A stretch of 64,000 bases of DNA from Aestuariibaculum suncheonense (lineage in GTDB: Bacteria; Bacteroidota; Bacteroidia; Flavobacteriales; Flavobacteriaceae): positions 111,926-175,925 of the forward strand of contig NZ_JACVXC010000008.1 of NCBI RefSeq assembly GCF_014596935.1, read 5' to 3'. The position numbers were made by a program, and so were the translations under genes. The notes beneath the pieces were generated by a model, which saw only the letters and a program-made list of their open reading frames with translations, made no database searches and had not been told where the DNA came from. Numbering within the stretch: position 1 is the stretch's first letter; the number at the start of each line of letters is the position of its first letter. Positions 18,691 to 26,625 of this stretch are shown here, in pieces.

Positions 18691-19896
18691 TTAGTTGTTG
18701 TAAAAGGCTTCGATATGCCTGTTTAACTGGATTAGGTTTTCTTCAAAAAATTCGCTTTTCGTTCGCAGCCAATTAATGTATTTAATCAGCGCTTTAATAT
18801 CTTCCTTTTTCTTGCCTGATTTTGATGCTAGCTTCGTAACAAATTCATCATCAAGGCTATCGGTGTTGATATTGTAATCGCCTCTTACTTTTTCTAAAAA
18901 GTAGGTTATTTTTTTGTCAATCAGGTTTTTATGATCCTGTGTTTCAAAATATAAATTAGAAACCGTTTTCACAAAAGCTACCGTCGTATTTTGTAATGGC
19001 TTGATGATTTTAATCACGCGCTGGCGGCGCTTTGCATTAAAAATCATAAAGAGTAGCGTAAAGATTAGTGCTGTATACCACGCCCACCTAAATGCCATTT
19101 GCTCTAAAAACCAGCTGAGGTTAGACTTTTGCTCCACCTCGCCGTAATAGTTTTTCTGAATTTTGGTGTAGGAGTCGAAGTAAATATCAGCCTCGGGTAA
19201 ATAGGAGAGGACACCCTCAACATACTGGTAGCGGTCTTCCTTTAGCAGGTTGTAATTGGTGAATATCTTGGGTTCGGTATGCAGAAAAACGGTACCGTTT
19301 CCGAAAGGGACTTCAATAAAATTCACATGTTTATAGTCAATTTTCGAGTAGCCTAAAATGGTGTAGTTTATAGAATCGAAACGGGAGAAATAGTTATCAC
19401 CTTCGTTTCTGTCTATTTTTGTCGATTTTAATGTTCTGTTTTCAAAAGATAAATACGAGATGCTGTCTTTCTCGTTAGCAATATAATCAATACTGATTTG
19501 CAGTGTATCGTGTATTTTTTGCGAATACACATAGTCAGAGATAAACAAGGTATTTCCATCGCTCACGAAACGCATCAGCTCATCAATAGAGTCGTCCTGA
19601 AGGTAATCAGAATTCCCGATAATTATAAACGTACCTTTAGCAACGTGTTTCCCATTTCCATCTTCACTATTTACACTAAGGTAGCTCGCTGGCTGATGAT
19701 ATACCGTGCGTATCTTTTGATCTTTAAATAGGTTTGGTAATTCTTTGTACAGAATGCTTACACCGTAGGGTTTGTTGCTCTTTTCGTTAAACGACTCTTC
19801 CCAGTCGACCACTTTAGCAGTACGTACCGAAAACACTACCGATGCTGTAATAATCAGTATGACAATGATGAGTATGAAGGGCAGGACTTTCTTCAT
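18691..19896 (-). CDS. DUF4350 domain-containing membrane protein
   Basis: 401 residues. One N-terminal membrane helix (about 5-24) is followed by a periplasmic domain with the DUF4350 pattern (NEKSNKPYGVSILYKELPNLF, then a GTFIIIGNSDYLQDDSIDELMRFVSDG segment resembling a GATase1-like fold). A second membrane helix lies near residue 270-290, and a cytoplasmic helical tail follows. The start overlaps the stop of the DUF4129 gene by one base, and moxR begins two bases after its stop, so translation is tightly coupled. It belongs to the conserved Bacteroidota MoxR cluster; its function is unknown. Confidence 0.85.
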   Translation of the reverse strand: MKKVLPFILIIVILIITASVVFSVRTAKVVDWEESFNEKSNKPYGVSILYKELPNLFKDQKIRTVYHQPASYLSVNSEDGNGKHVAKGTFIIIGNSDYLQDDSIDELMRFVSDGNTLFISDYVYSQKIHDTLQISIDYIANEKDSISYLSFENRTLKSTKIDRNEGDNYFSRFDSINYTILGYSKIDYKHVNFIEVPFGNGTVFLHTEPKIFTNYNLLKEDRYQYVEGVLSYLPEADIYFDSYTKIQKNYYGEVEQKSNLSWFLEQMAFRWAWYTALIFTLLFMIFNAKRRQRVIKIIKPLQNTTVAFVKTVSNLYFETQDHKNLIDKKITYFLEKVRGDYNINTDSLDDEFVTKLASKSGKKKEDIKALIKYINWLRTKSEFFEENLIQLNRHIEAFYNN

Positions 19897-20618
19897 TATT
19901 TCACCAGGTTTAACAGGGTTGTAAAATTGCCTTTGGCTTTGTTGTACTGCACATCGTTTACCGGAAACTTACCATACCAGATGTAGTTGTATAGATACGA
20001 CGTATAAGCAAACTTATCGCTGAACGGTGTATTGCTGATTTCATTCAGGTACTCGCTATTGGTCTTGTCGTCTTCAAACTTGATGTATTTTTTTAGACTC
20101 AGGTTTTTTAATACTAACAGATAGAAATACCGAATCGCCAGTCGGTAGTCGCCAAGATCTTCGGCCTGTTTAATTAACAGATTAATATCGGTATGTTCAA
20201 TGTTTTCAGAGGTAATCTCCTGATGATGTGTAATGTTTCGATTTTGTTTCGACTGAAACCAGCCATTTCCCCCTTCCTTAAACAGCACGTAAACCAAACC
20301 AATCACTGCCAAAGCAATTGCGATGTAGAATATAAAGCGTAGCGGCTTCAGATTCATATTCAGGAGTTTGTCGTTATTCTGTTCTTTAACCTTAACCTTT
20401 TGTTCCTTATAATCGACATATTCTCCTGAACCTTCCGGTGTATGCCCTATCATATCAATGCCTTCATAGTTAAAGGTATCACTGTAGTAACGGTCTTTGA
20501 AGTTTTCATCAAACTGACGTTCTTGTTGCGGCTCCTGTAGGGGTAAACATTTAGCGGTTTGAGAGCTGTAAAGCATCAAAGAGAGTAGAAGGTAAATATG
20601 TAAAGCTGTTAATTTCAA
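19896..20618 (-). CDS. DUF4129 domain-containing protein
   Basis: 240 residues with a signal-like N-terminus (LYSSQTAKC), a membrane segment at about residues 93-112, and a C-terminal DUF4129 region (DLGDYRLAIRYFYLLVLKNL, then TNSEYLNEI and YIWYGKFPV). DUF4129 domains are commonly found beside MoxR/DUF58 genes, and also fused to transglutaminase-like proteins. It overlaps the preceding SpoIIM-like gene by four bases and the following DUF4350 gene by one base. A structural or regulatory partner of the MoxR ATPase is the likely role, from context only. Confidence 0.85.
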   Translation of the reverse strand: MKLTALHIYLLLSLMLYSSQTAKCLPLQEPQQERQFDENFKDRYYSDTFNYEGIDMIGHTPEGSGEYVDYKEQKVKVKEQNNDKLLNMNLKPLRFIFYIAIALAVIGLVYVLFKEGGNGWFQSKQNRNITHHQEITSENIEHTDINLLIKQAEDLGDYRLAIRYFYLLVLKNLSLKKYIKFEDDKTNSEYLNEISNTPFSDKFAYTSYLYNYIWYGKFPVNDVQYNKAKGNFTTLLNLVK

Positions 20619-21598
20619 GGATGGTGCAATAAGGGGCTTTGGGTGATTTGCTTTTGAATTTTAAACGGATATATCAGGTAATAGTAGGTGATGATACTAA
20701 GGGTAGTAAGGATAATGCCTACCGACAGCCAATACGGCATGATGTTGCTGTAGCGCGTAATAAAGCCTTCCAGAAAGCCTGCCGAAAACGTGAATGGAAA
20801 CGTACTGATGAGGATCTTCACACCGGTTTTAGCGCCTTGTTTAAACGATACCGTACGGCTATAGGTATTGGGGAACAGAATACTTGCCCCAAGAATGAGT
20901 CCGGCGGCGGCTTCAATAACAATGGCGAAAATTTCCATAGCGCCGTGTATCCAGATGCCGCGAACACTCTCCCAAAAGACGTCTTTTTCATAAAAGAAAT
21001 ACTGAAACGAACCCAGCATAATGCAGTTTTTAAATAAAATATATACCGTTCCAATACCACCAAATACCCCCAGAATAAACGAGATGATGCCCACCTTCAG
21101 GTTGTTTATGGTAATCCCGATAAAACTACCCCAGTTACTACCGCTTTTATACACGGCAACCGGGTCACCGGCTTCAATATTTTCGATAGACATGTTAACG
21201 TAATCGTCGCCCAGAATAGAACGCACAAACTCGCCGTCGTTAGCGGCCGATATGGCTCCAATAAATGTAAAGGCAAAAAAGATAATGAAGGCCACATAAA
21301 TAAACCTGCGGTACTGGTAACAAATTAAGGGCACTTCGGTTTTCCAGAAACTCACCAGGCGATTACTGTCTTCGCGTTTGGTTTTATAAATTTTCTGAAA
21401 AGCTTTTGCAGCCAGCTGGTTTAAATAAACAATTACCTTACTTTTGGGGTAGTAGGTTTGTGCGTAAGCCAGATCGTTAATTACATGAATGTATTGAGAA
21501 GCCAGTTCGTCTGCATCTTTAAAGTCATTATTAAAGATGGCTTTTTCGAAAGCTAACCATTTTTCTTTATTTTGCTTGATGAATGAAACTTCTCTCAT
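20615..21598 (-). CDS. Stage II sporulation protein M (SpoIIM)-like membrane protein
   Basis: 327 residues. A cytoplasmic N-terminal 95 residues (REVSFIKQNKEKWLAFEKAI) is followed by several membrane helices with the SpoIIM-family elements GSFIGITINNLKVGIISFILGVFGG and GIWIHGAMEIFAIVIEAAAGLILG. This organism group does not sporulate. The family name reflects a DUF95 fold, and in Bacteroidota it is a constant member of the RDD-SpoIIM-DUF4129-DUF4350-MoxR-DUF58 cluster. It is the first gene of the minus-strand operon and is divergent from the RDD gene with only 24 bases between the starts. Confidence 0.9.
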   Translation of the reverse strand: MREVSFIKQNKEKWLAFEKAIFNNDFKDADELASQYIHVINDLAYAQTYYPKSKVIVYLNQLAAKAFQKIYKTKREDSNRLVSFWKTEVPLICYQYRRFIYVAFIIFFAFTFIGAISAANDGEFVRSILGDDYVNMSIENIEAGDPVAVYKSGSNWGSFIGITINNLKVGIISFILGVFGGIGTVYILFKNCIMLGSFQYFFYEKDVFWESVRGIWIHGAMEIFAIVIEAAAGLILGASILFPNTYSRTVSFKQGAKTGVKILISTFPFTFSAGFLEGFITRYSNIMPYWLSVGIILTTLSIITYYYLIYPFKIQKQITQSPLLHHP

Positions 21599-21622
21599 AT
21601 AGAAGATAAATTAAAATATAAA

Positions 21623-22342
21623 ATGTCAGAGTTACAAATTAACACGACCCAAAATGTGAAAATAAATTTCAATGCCGCCGGAGCCGGAGAGCGCCTGCTG
21701 GCTTTTTTTATTGACTGGGCGATTAAAATAGGGTACATGCTTATTTTAAGTCAGGCCTTTGGGGTGTTCGAAGGTATGGATCAATGGTCGCAGATAGCCA
21801 TTAATACCGTGTTAAGCTTTCCGGTGATGTTTTATACGTTGGTTTTAGAGTCTACCTTACAGGGGCAAACCCTTGGTAAGAAAGCCTTGAAGATTAAAGT
21901 GGTGAAGATTGATGGCTATCAGGCTTCGCTGTCCGATTATGTGGTACGCTGGTTTTTTAGAATTGTTGATGTTTTTATTTTTGGTCTGGGCTTTTTTGTG
22001 ATGATTCTCAATAAAAAAACACAACGTCTGGGCGATATGGCGGCAGGGACGGCAGTGATTAGCCTTAAGGAAAACATAAATATTAACCACACCATTCTTG
22101 AAGAGCTGAAAGACGATTATGTACCAACTTACCCGAACGTGATTAAACTCAGCGATAACGATGCCCGCATTATTAAAGAAACCTTTACACAGGCCAAAGC
22201 AGCACGCGATTACCAGACCTTAATTCGCCTGCGTAAAAAACTGGTTGAAGTCGTTGGCATTAAAGAGGTGAAGCAAAAAACCGATATGGAGTTTATTGAT
22301 GTGATTTTAAAAGATTATAATTTTTATACCCAAAACATGTAA
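21623..22342 (+). CDS. RDD family membrane protein
   Basis: 239 residues. The RDD signature is present: AGAGERLLAFFIDWAIKIGYM near the N-terminus (Arg and Asp), then a long STLQGQTLGKKALKIKVVKIDG motif and RRFFRIVDV-type and QRLGDMAAGT segments, with three to four membrane helices in the first 150 residues. The cytoplasmic C-terminal 85 residues are charged. RDD proteins have been linked to ion transport in some bacteria, but the role here is unknown. Its start lies 24 bases from the divergent SpoIIM-like gene, so both are likely controlled together. Confidence 0.9.
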   Translation: MSELQINTTQNVKINFNAAGAGERLLAFFIDWAIKIGYMLILSQAFGVFEGMDQWSQIAINTVLSFPVMFYTLVLESTLQGQTLGKKALKIKVVKIDGYQASLSDYVVRWFFRIVDVFIFGLGFFVMILNKKTQRLGDMAAGTAVISLKENININHTILEELKDDYVPTYPNVIKLSDNDARIIKETFTQAKAARDYQTLIRLRKKLVEVVGIKEVKQKTDMEFIDVILKDYNFYTQNM

Positions 22343-22343
22343 G

Positions 22344-22778
22344 GTGAAGTATTTTAGTGTTATCATAATATTAGGGTTTACAATATTAATAGGGTGTAGA
22401 CAAAAGAAAATAAATATTTATCATCCAATTGAAAAAGTGACTTTTGAAAACAAGGCATCTTATTATTATGAAGGAATTAATAAGTTGGTTATTGACAATC
22501 CAGAGGATATAAATTTTATAGTCAATTATTTAAAAAGTCTCAGATTTAATGATAGATATAATAATATAACTACCAATATAAACTACGGATATGTTACAGT
22601 TTTTTGTTTAGGAAAGGGAAAAGAGGAAAGGGAGTCTTTATTTACTTTAATTTTTTCGGAGTCTTATGGACAAGTTATTAGGTATAATGGTAAAAAATAT
22701 CCTGATAAAGATCAAATACTAAGCAACTTTGTAAAAACAAAATTAGGTATGCGAGAAACTAAAAAACATTATAGATAA
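22344..22778 (+). CDS. Small lipoprotein, unknown function
   Basis: 144 residues starting at a GTG at 22344, one base after the RDD stop. Lipobox Cys18 (LIGC). The body is basic, Tyr/Lys/Asn-rich and beta-like, and I recognise no family. It is clearly more AT-rich than the RDD and TRIC genes on either side, and its stop overlaps the TRIC start by one base (TAATG). It therefore looks like a later addition that has become translationally coupled. Confidence that it is a gene is good because of the lipobox and tight packing. Confidence 0.7.
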   Translation: MKYFSVIIILGFTILIGCRQKKINIYHPIEKVTFENKASYYYEGINKLVIDNPEDINFIVNYLKSLRFNDRYNNITTNINYGYVTVFCLGKGKEERESLFTLIFSESYGQVIRYNGKKYPDKDQILSNFVKTKLGMRETKKHYR

Positions 22779-23383
22779 TGCTGTACATAATTGACATTTT
22801 AGGAACTATTGCCTTTGCCATTTCCGGAGCCTTAGTAGCGTTCGATAAACGTATGGATGTGTTTGGTATTTTTATCATTGCCTTTGTCACTTCGGTGGGA
22901 GGTGGTACCCTTCGCGATTTACTCATTGGGCATACACCAGTAGGCTGGATGAACGACCTTACGTATACCTACGTCATTATCGCCTCGACTATTTTTGCTA
23001 TTAGCTTTAGAAGTAAATTAAACTATTTACGCACCTCGTTATTATTGTTCGATGCCATTGGTATCGGGCTGTACACCTTAATTGGTTTAGAAAAAGGCGT
23101 GGAGTTGCACTTGCACCCCATACTTTGTATTGCCTTAGGCACGATGACCGCCTGCTTTGGTGGGGTGATTCGTGATATTTTGTGTAATGAAATCCCTGTC
23201 GTGTTTAGGCGTGAAACCATTTATGCGACCTGTTGTATTATGGGGGGTATGGCTTATTTTGCTTTAGGGGCTCTACCAATAGATCAAAACATTGTGTTTT
23301 TAGCCTCCGGAGCGATTATTATTGCGACGCGATTACTCGCCGTGCGTTTTAAAATTGCTTTGCCTAATATTTATAGGGATTGA
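22778..23383 (+). CDS. Trimeric intracellular cation (TRIC) channel family protein
   Basis: 201 residues with about seven membrane helices in two related halves. Each half carries the family motif: VGGGTLRDLLIG in the first and FGGVIRDILCNE in the second (formerly UPF0126 / YicG-like). Prokaryotic TRIC proteins form trimeric cation, mainly potassium, channels. The last 90 bases of the gene (23294-23383) are duplicated at 24419-24508 with 84 of 90 bases identical, bracketing a repeat-and-nuclease island. The gene itself is intact and reads through to its normal C-terminus. Confidence 0.92.
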   Translation: MLYIIDILGTIAFAISGALVAFDKRMDVFGIFIIAFVTSVGGGTLRDLLIGHTPVGWMNDLTYTYVIIASTIFAISFRSKLNYLRTSLLLFDAIGIGLYTLIGLEKGVELHLHPILCIALGTMTACFGGVIRDILCNEIPVVFRRETIYATCCIMGGMAYFALGALPIDQNIVFLASGAIIIATRLLAVRFKIALPNIYRD

Positions 23384-23399
23384 TGTTGTTGAAAAGAAC

Positions 23400-23951
23400 C
23401 GTCATTGCGAACGGCGCGATAGCAGAGTGAAGCAATCTTTTCAAGGGTAACTTAATTGGGCAGATTACTTCGGTCGTACCTTCCTCGTAATGACGTAAAG
23501 TTTTTTATTATACATGTCATTGCGAGGAACGAAGCAATCTTTCTAAAGGAAACGTCATTGTGAATGTAACAAAGTGAAGTGAAGTAATCTTTTCAAGGGT
23601 AACTTAATTGGGCAGATTACTTCAGTCGTACCTTCCTCGTAATGACGTAAGGTTTTTTATTATACATGTCATTGCGAGGAACGAAGCAATCTTTCTAAAG
23701 GAAACGTCATTGTGAATGTAACAAAGTGAAGTGAAGCAATCTTTTCAAGGGTAACTTAATTGGGCAGATTACTTCGGTCGTGCCTTCCTTGTAATGACGT
23801 AAAGTTTTTTATTATACATGTCATTGCGAGGAACGAAGCAATCTTTCTAAAGGAAACGTAATTGTGAATGTAACAAAGTGAAGTGAAGTAATTTCTTGAG
23901 AGGTAACACCAATTTAACGTATTACTTCAGTCGTATATCTTTTGTTATGAT
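23400..23951. repeat. Tandem array of a 152-bp palindromic repeat
   Basis: Units begin at about 23400, 23553, 23705 and 23857, with spacings of 153, 152 and 152 bases. The fourth unit diverges after about 40 bases but keeps its closing arm. Each unit has a long imperfect palindrome: left arm CGTCATTG..GAAGTAATCT, right arm AGATTACTTC..GTAATGACG. The linker carries an additional half copy, GTCATTGCGAGGAACGAAGC followed by AATCT. The array ends directly at the stop of the GIY-YIG gene. Confidence 0.9.
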
Positions 23952-23952
23952 G

Positions 23953-24252
23953 TTAATTGAAATAAAACAGCCAACCATCAGATAAATCGTTCCATTCAGG
24001 ATTTATAGAGTTTATCAAATCCTCTTTTCGTTTTCTATTACCTGCTTTTAGTTGTTTTTCTCTGGAGATGGCAAGATTAATGTCTGTGAATTCTTCAAAG
24101 TAAACAAGCTTATCACAATTGTATTTTGCACTAAATCCTTTATGAAATTTAGTTTTGTGTTGATAAACTCTTTTTAATAAATCACTCGTTACACCAATAT
24201 AAATTACCGTATTGTTTTTGTTGGCCATAAAATAAACGTAAGATCTATTCAT
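23953..24252 (-). CDS. Solitary GIY-YIG endonuclease-domain protein
   Basis: 99 residues, a stand-alone GIY-YIG domain of the UPF0213/YhbQ-like type. Visible are the first Tyr in YVYFM, the core YIGVTSDLLKRVYQHK with its Arg and His, then LVYFEEF, the catalytic-type Glu in ISREKQLK, and an NPEWNDL tail. The domain cuts DNA with a single metal ion and is found in homing endonucleases and repair proteins. Short solitary forms are numerous in Bacteroidota and of unknown role. The gene is enclosed on both sides by the same palindromic repeat. It shares the core motifs and tail with the second solitary GIY-YIG protein at 31990-32292 but is clearly divergent. Confidence 0.85.
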   Translation of the reverse strand: MNRSYVYFMANKNNTVIYIGVTSDLLKRVYQHKTKFHKGFSAKYNCDKLVYFEEFTDINLAISREKQLKAGNRKRKEDLINSINPEWNDLSDGWLFYFN

Positions 24253-24283
24253 GTTTCAATATAGTTATTCTTTTTAATACAAT

Positions 24284-24417
24284 CGTCGTTTCGAGGCACG
24301 AAGCAATCTATCTTACGGAATCGTCATTGCGAATGTAACAAAGTGAAGTGAAGCAATCTTTTGAAAAGTATCACAAATTAAACAGATTACTTCAGTCGTG
24401 CCTCCTTCGTAATGACG
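24284..24417. repeat. Right-hand copy of the GTCATTGCGA palindromic repeat
   Basis: A half copy (CGTCGTTTCGAGGCACGAAG, then CAATCT) is followed from 24322 by a full palindrome CGTCATTGCG..GAAGCAATCT / AGATTACTTC..GTAATGACG. It lies immediately upstream of the GIY-YIG gene and next to the duplicated TRIC end. Confidence 0.85.
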
Positions 24418-24418
24418 A

Positions 24419-24508
24419 GTGTTTTTAGCCTCCGGAGCGATTATTATTGACACGCGTTTACTGGCTGTGCGTTTTAAAATTGCTTTGCCGAATATTTATA
24501 GGGATTGA
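24419..24508 (+). pseudogene. Duplicated 3' end of the TRIC channel gene
   Basis: 90 bases, aligned without gaps to 23294-23383, with six differences. If read in the TRIC frame it still ends with the same C-terminus (RFKIALPNIYRD and stop). Two of the differences change one codon (Ala to Asp), and the other four are silent third-position changes. It has no start codon and is a fragment. The silent pattern suggests the copies diverged while both were coding, as two alleles would, before the island joined them. Confidence 0.85.
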
Positions 24509-24642
24509 TTTTCAAAAAGAAACGCACTGGTTTAGGAGTTTGAATTTAAGTTGTGAATCAACGATTTGGTGGTGTTTGTAAATGGCATTGAATTTTCGTT
24601 AACTATCGAAAGTCCTATTTGCTTTATATCGTGTCTTCATTT

Positions 24643-25272
24643 TTATTCATCATTAGGTTTTAGGTCATTATTAATTTCGTGAATTGGCATTACTCCATAT
24701 GTCCTCAAGTCTGAAGCAGTTTGAAAATCTCCCGTTATCTCCGCTATTTCACCAACAGCTAAGGCAGTTCCCGTTATTACAACATCCGCTGTTAATGTGC
24801 CATATTTAGACCAATAGCCTTCAGGTCTGTATTTAATTTGAGTTATGTTATTCTTTATCAATTCATTTTTTATCTCAAATATCTGATTCCAGTTGCTAAT
24901 ATGGAGCCTGCCTATTAATCGACTTTTTAAAATTCTTTTCTGTCTGATTTCAATTTCTGTTTTGTCTTTTTCAAATTTCTTTTCACGAATTGAGAATAGG
25001 CATTTGTTATATGGAATTGAATCTATTTTATCAGTAGCTAGTAGACAATTAATTCCTTTAGGTGTTATTTCAATTTCTTTGATATACTTCTTTTGTCTGT
25101 TGGCACATCGTATATTAGACCATGTATCAATTAGAAAGATAGGAGTTGCTAAAATGAGTATAGCCCAATGTACGCCAAAGTAATAAAGACTGATTAGCAA
25201 GGTTAATTCGATTAACACGAATAGCTGATAATAAAGTTTTTTGTTTTTATGGTTATCTCTCTTAAATGTCAT
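24643..25272 (-). CDS. Hypothetical membrane protein
   Basis: 209 residues. A basic N-terminus is followed by two hydrophobic segments at about residues 15-33 and 34-50, then a charged cytoplasmic-looking domain (KYIKEIEITPKGINCLLATDKIDSIPYNKC..) of about 160 residues. The C-terminal third has an Ala/Ile/Gly-rich stretch. The layout resembles bacterial PH-like membrane proteins, but I do not recognise a family. It is a lone gene between the repeat island and the next hypothetical gene, in a region with low coding density, so it is probably accessory. Confidence 0.6.
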   Translation of the reverse strand: MTFKRDNHKNKKLYYQLFVLIELTLLISLYYFGVHWAILILATPIFLIDTWSNIRCANRQKKYIKEIEITPKGINCLLATDKIDSIPYNKCLFSIREKKFEKDKTEIEIRQKRILKSRLIGRLHISNWNQIFEIKNELIKNNITQIKYRPEGYWSKYGTLTADVVITGTALAVGEIAEITGDFQTASDLRTYGVMPIHEINNDLKPNDE

Positions 25273-25388
25273 TTTAAGTAATTGTAGAGAATTGTTTATT
25301 TAAGAATAATACGGTTTTGTGTCTGAGGGTTTTCAATAAGAAAATCCGACGCAATAAAATTATACATTTTTGTTGGGTACGAACTTTT

Positions 25389-26015
25389 TTATTTAACTAA
25401 AGGATCGGTATTGTTTTTAGTCCAAATCCAACCCTCTATAAAATGAATAAGAACTTTTGTTATTTCAATCATTCCGTTAGTTGCGTTTATTCTAGATTCA
25501 TCTGTAACATAATTATCTTTTCTACTTATTCTAAATTCAATAGTATTTTTTTCATTGTCCTTGATTTTGGATGACGTAAAAATGTGTTTTTTGCTAAGAT
25601 GTATAAATCCTGATGTTTCTTTATAAACACTTTGAACCCAAGGAAACTCTTCACTTAATTTATTTCTTAAATACCAATCTTTTAAATTATTTCCATTTCG
25701 GTCTTTTATTTCATCAACTTTTTTTCCATTCATAATATCAGATGCAAATTGATGAGGGTCATTTACTAGCCAAGCACCTGAAATTCTCAGAACGTTATCT
25801 AAATGACATCTAACTAAATGACAAGCTGCGATATAGTTTTCATTTCTGATTAGATTTGTAAAGGCAAAAATCAAATGTAAAGACCTGTCCATGACTGCAT
25901 TTGCTAGAACATCTAATGAGTAAGTGTATCCAGGATGCATTCGTTTTCCTAGGTCGTAAATTTTATCTTCGAACTCTTCTAGTTCCTTTAATTTACTTTC
26001 AACGGATTCCGTCAT
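25389..26015 (-). CDS. Hypothetical helical protein, possibly HEPN/DUF5677-like
   Basis: 208 residues, soluble and mainly helical. Features are SLHLIFAFTNLIRNENYIAACHLVRCHLDNVLRISGAW in the middle (an R-x4-6-H-type pattern within a helix) and ETSGFIHLSKKHIF later. The pattern recalls DUF5677/HEPN-like proteins, which are often toxin or defence related, but the match is by eye only. There is no signal peptide. It is a single gene in a low-density accessory region. Function is unknown. Confidence 0.55.
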   Translation of the reverse strand: MTESVESKLKELEEFEDKIYDLGKRMHPGYTYSLDVLANAVMDRSLHLIFAFTNLIRNENYIAACHLVRCHLDNVLRISGAWLVNDPHQFASDIMNGKKVDEIKDRNGNNLKDWYLRNKLSEEFPWVQSVYKETSGFIHLSKKHIFTSSKIKDNEKNTIEFRISRKDNYVTDESRINATNGMIEITKVLIHFIEGWIWTKNNTDPLVK

Positions 26016-26310
26016 TGGTTTAAAGGGTTGTTGAAATTTTAAATAACTGTGGGGTATTATGCCTAATAATTGGATAAACGCAATTATATTTATTTCGATA
26101 AATATAAAAGCTATTCCTACAAATAAAAAATGAAGTTACTCACATTTGTAAATAGTTTTTAACAATTCTACGTAGTGTTGTTATTCTCGTTTCAAACCAC
26201 TTTAATAGCACCCTTGTTCAGCTAAAGGGGTATTTAAAACATATAACCCTGAACGAGAGCTGAACAATCCTCGAACAAAACTGCAACAAAACCCCTGTTT
26301 TTTTGGCTTC

Positions 26311-26380
26311 AGTCCCAAATCGTCTCAAACTGTGTCAAATTGTCTCATTCTGTCTCATATTGTGTCAAATGGTTTCATGT
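26311..26380. repeat. Seven tandem decamers in perfect 10-bp phase
   Basis: Consecutive 10-mers read agtcccaaat, cgtctcaaac, tgtgtcaaat, tgtctcattc, tgtctcatat, tgtgtcaaat and ggtttcatgt. The consensus is TGTSTCAAAT. The exact 10-bp period puts each copy on the same face of the helix. Confidence 0.85.
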
Positions 26381-26625
26381 TTGTTCTTTGTCTGTTCATT
26401 TTGCCTTGATGCAAAACGAACCAAAAAATCAAGTCAAAAACTAGGAAATTGCTAACGCACCATTCGTTCCCAGCATTACATGCTTGAAGCTGTGCTTCGC
26501 AGTTCCATGCCTTCATTCATTATTTCTGATTTTTGACGGGGTTAACGTTTTATGCGATGTTTTTAGCTTTAAAGAAGAATTAAAGCGTTGTCTTTTTTGT
26601 TTCGACCTATGATTAGTTTCGTAGT

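Larger units (their letters stand above)
23384..24418. mobile_element. GIY-YIG / palindromic-repeat island inserted at the TRIC gene end
   Basis: A 1035-bp block holding four to five copies of a palindromic repeat and one GIY-YIG gene. It is flanked exactly by a 90-bp direct duplication (23294-23383 and 24419-24508). The left edge follows the TRIC stop codon and the right edge is a repeat end (CGTAATGACGA). The boundaries are seen in the sequence. Interpretation as a mobile or homing-type insertion is inferred. Confidence 0.6.

Noticed and set aside
23400..23951. CRISPR-like array
   Set aside because: The repeat unit is about 152 bp, internally palindromic and directly tandem, without unique spacers. 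No cas genes are present.
24643..26015. Toxin-antitoxin pair formed by the two hypothetical genes
   Set aside because: They are separated by 116 bases, have no overlapping or coupled starts, and the first has membrane helices; no toxin or antitoxin motif is visible.
26444..26540. Possible integron attC site (TGCTAAC .. GTTAACG around a hairpin)
   Set aside because: The end bases do not fit the RYYYAAC / GTTRRRY consensus on either side, and no integrase or cassette structure is nearby.
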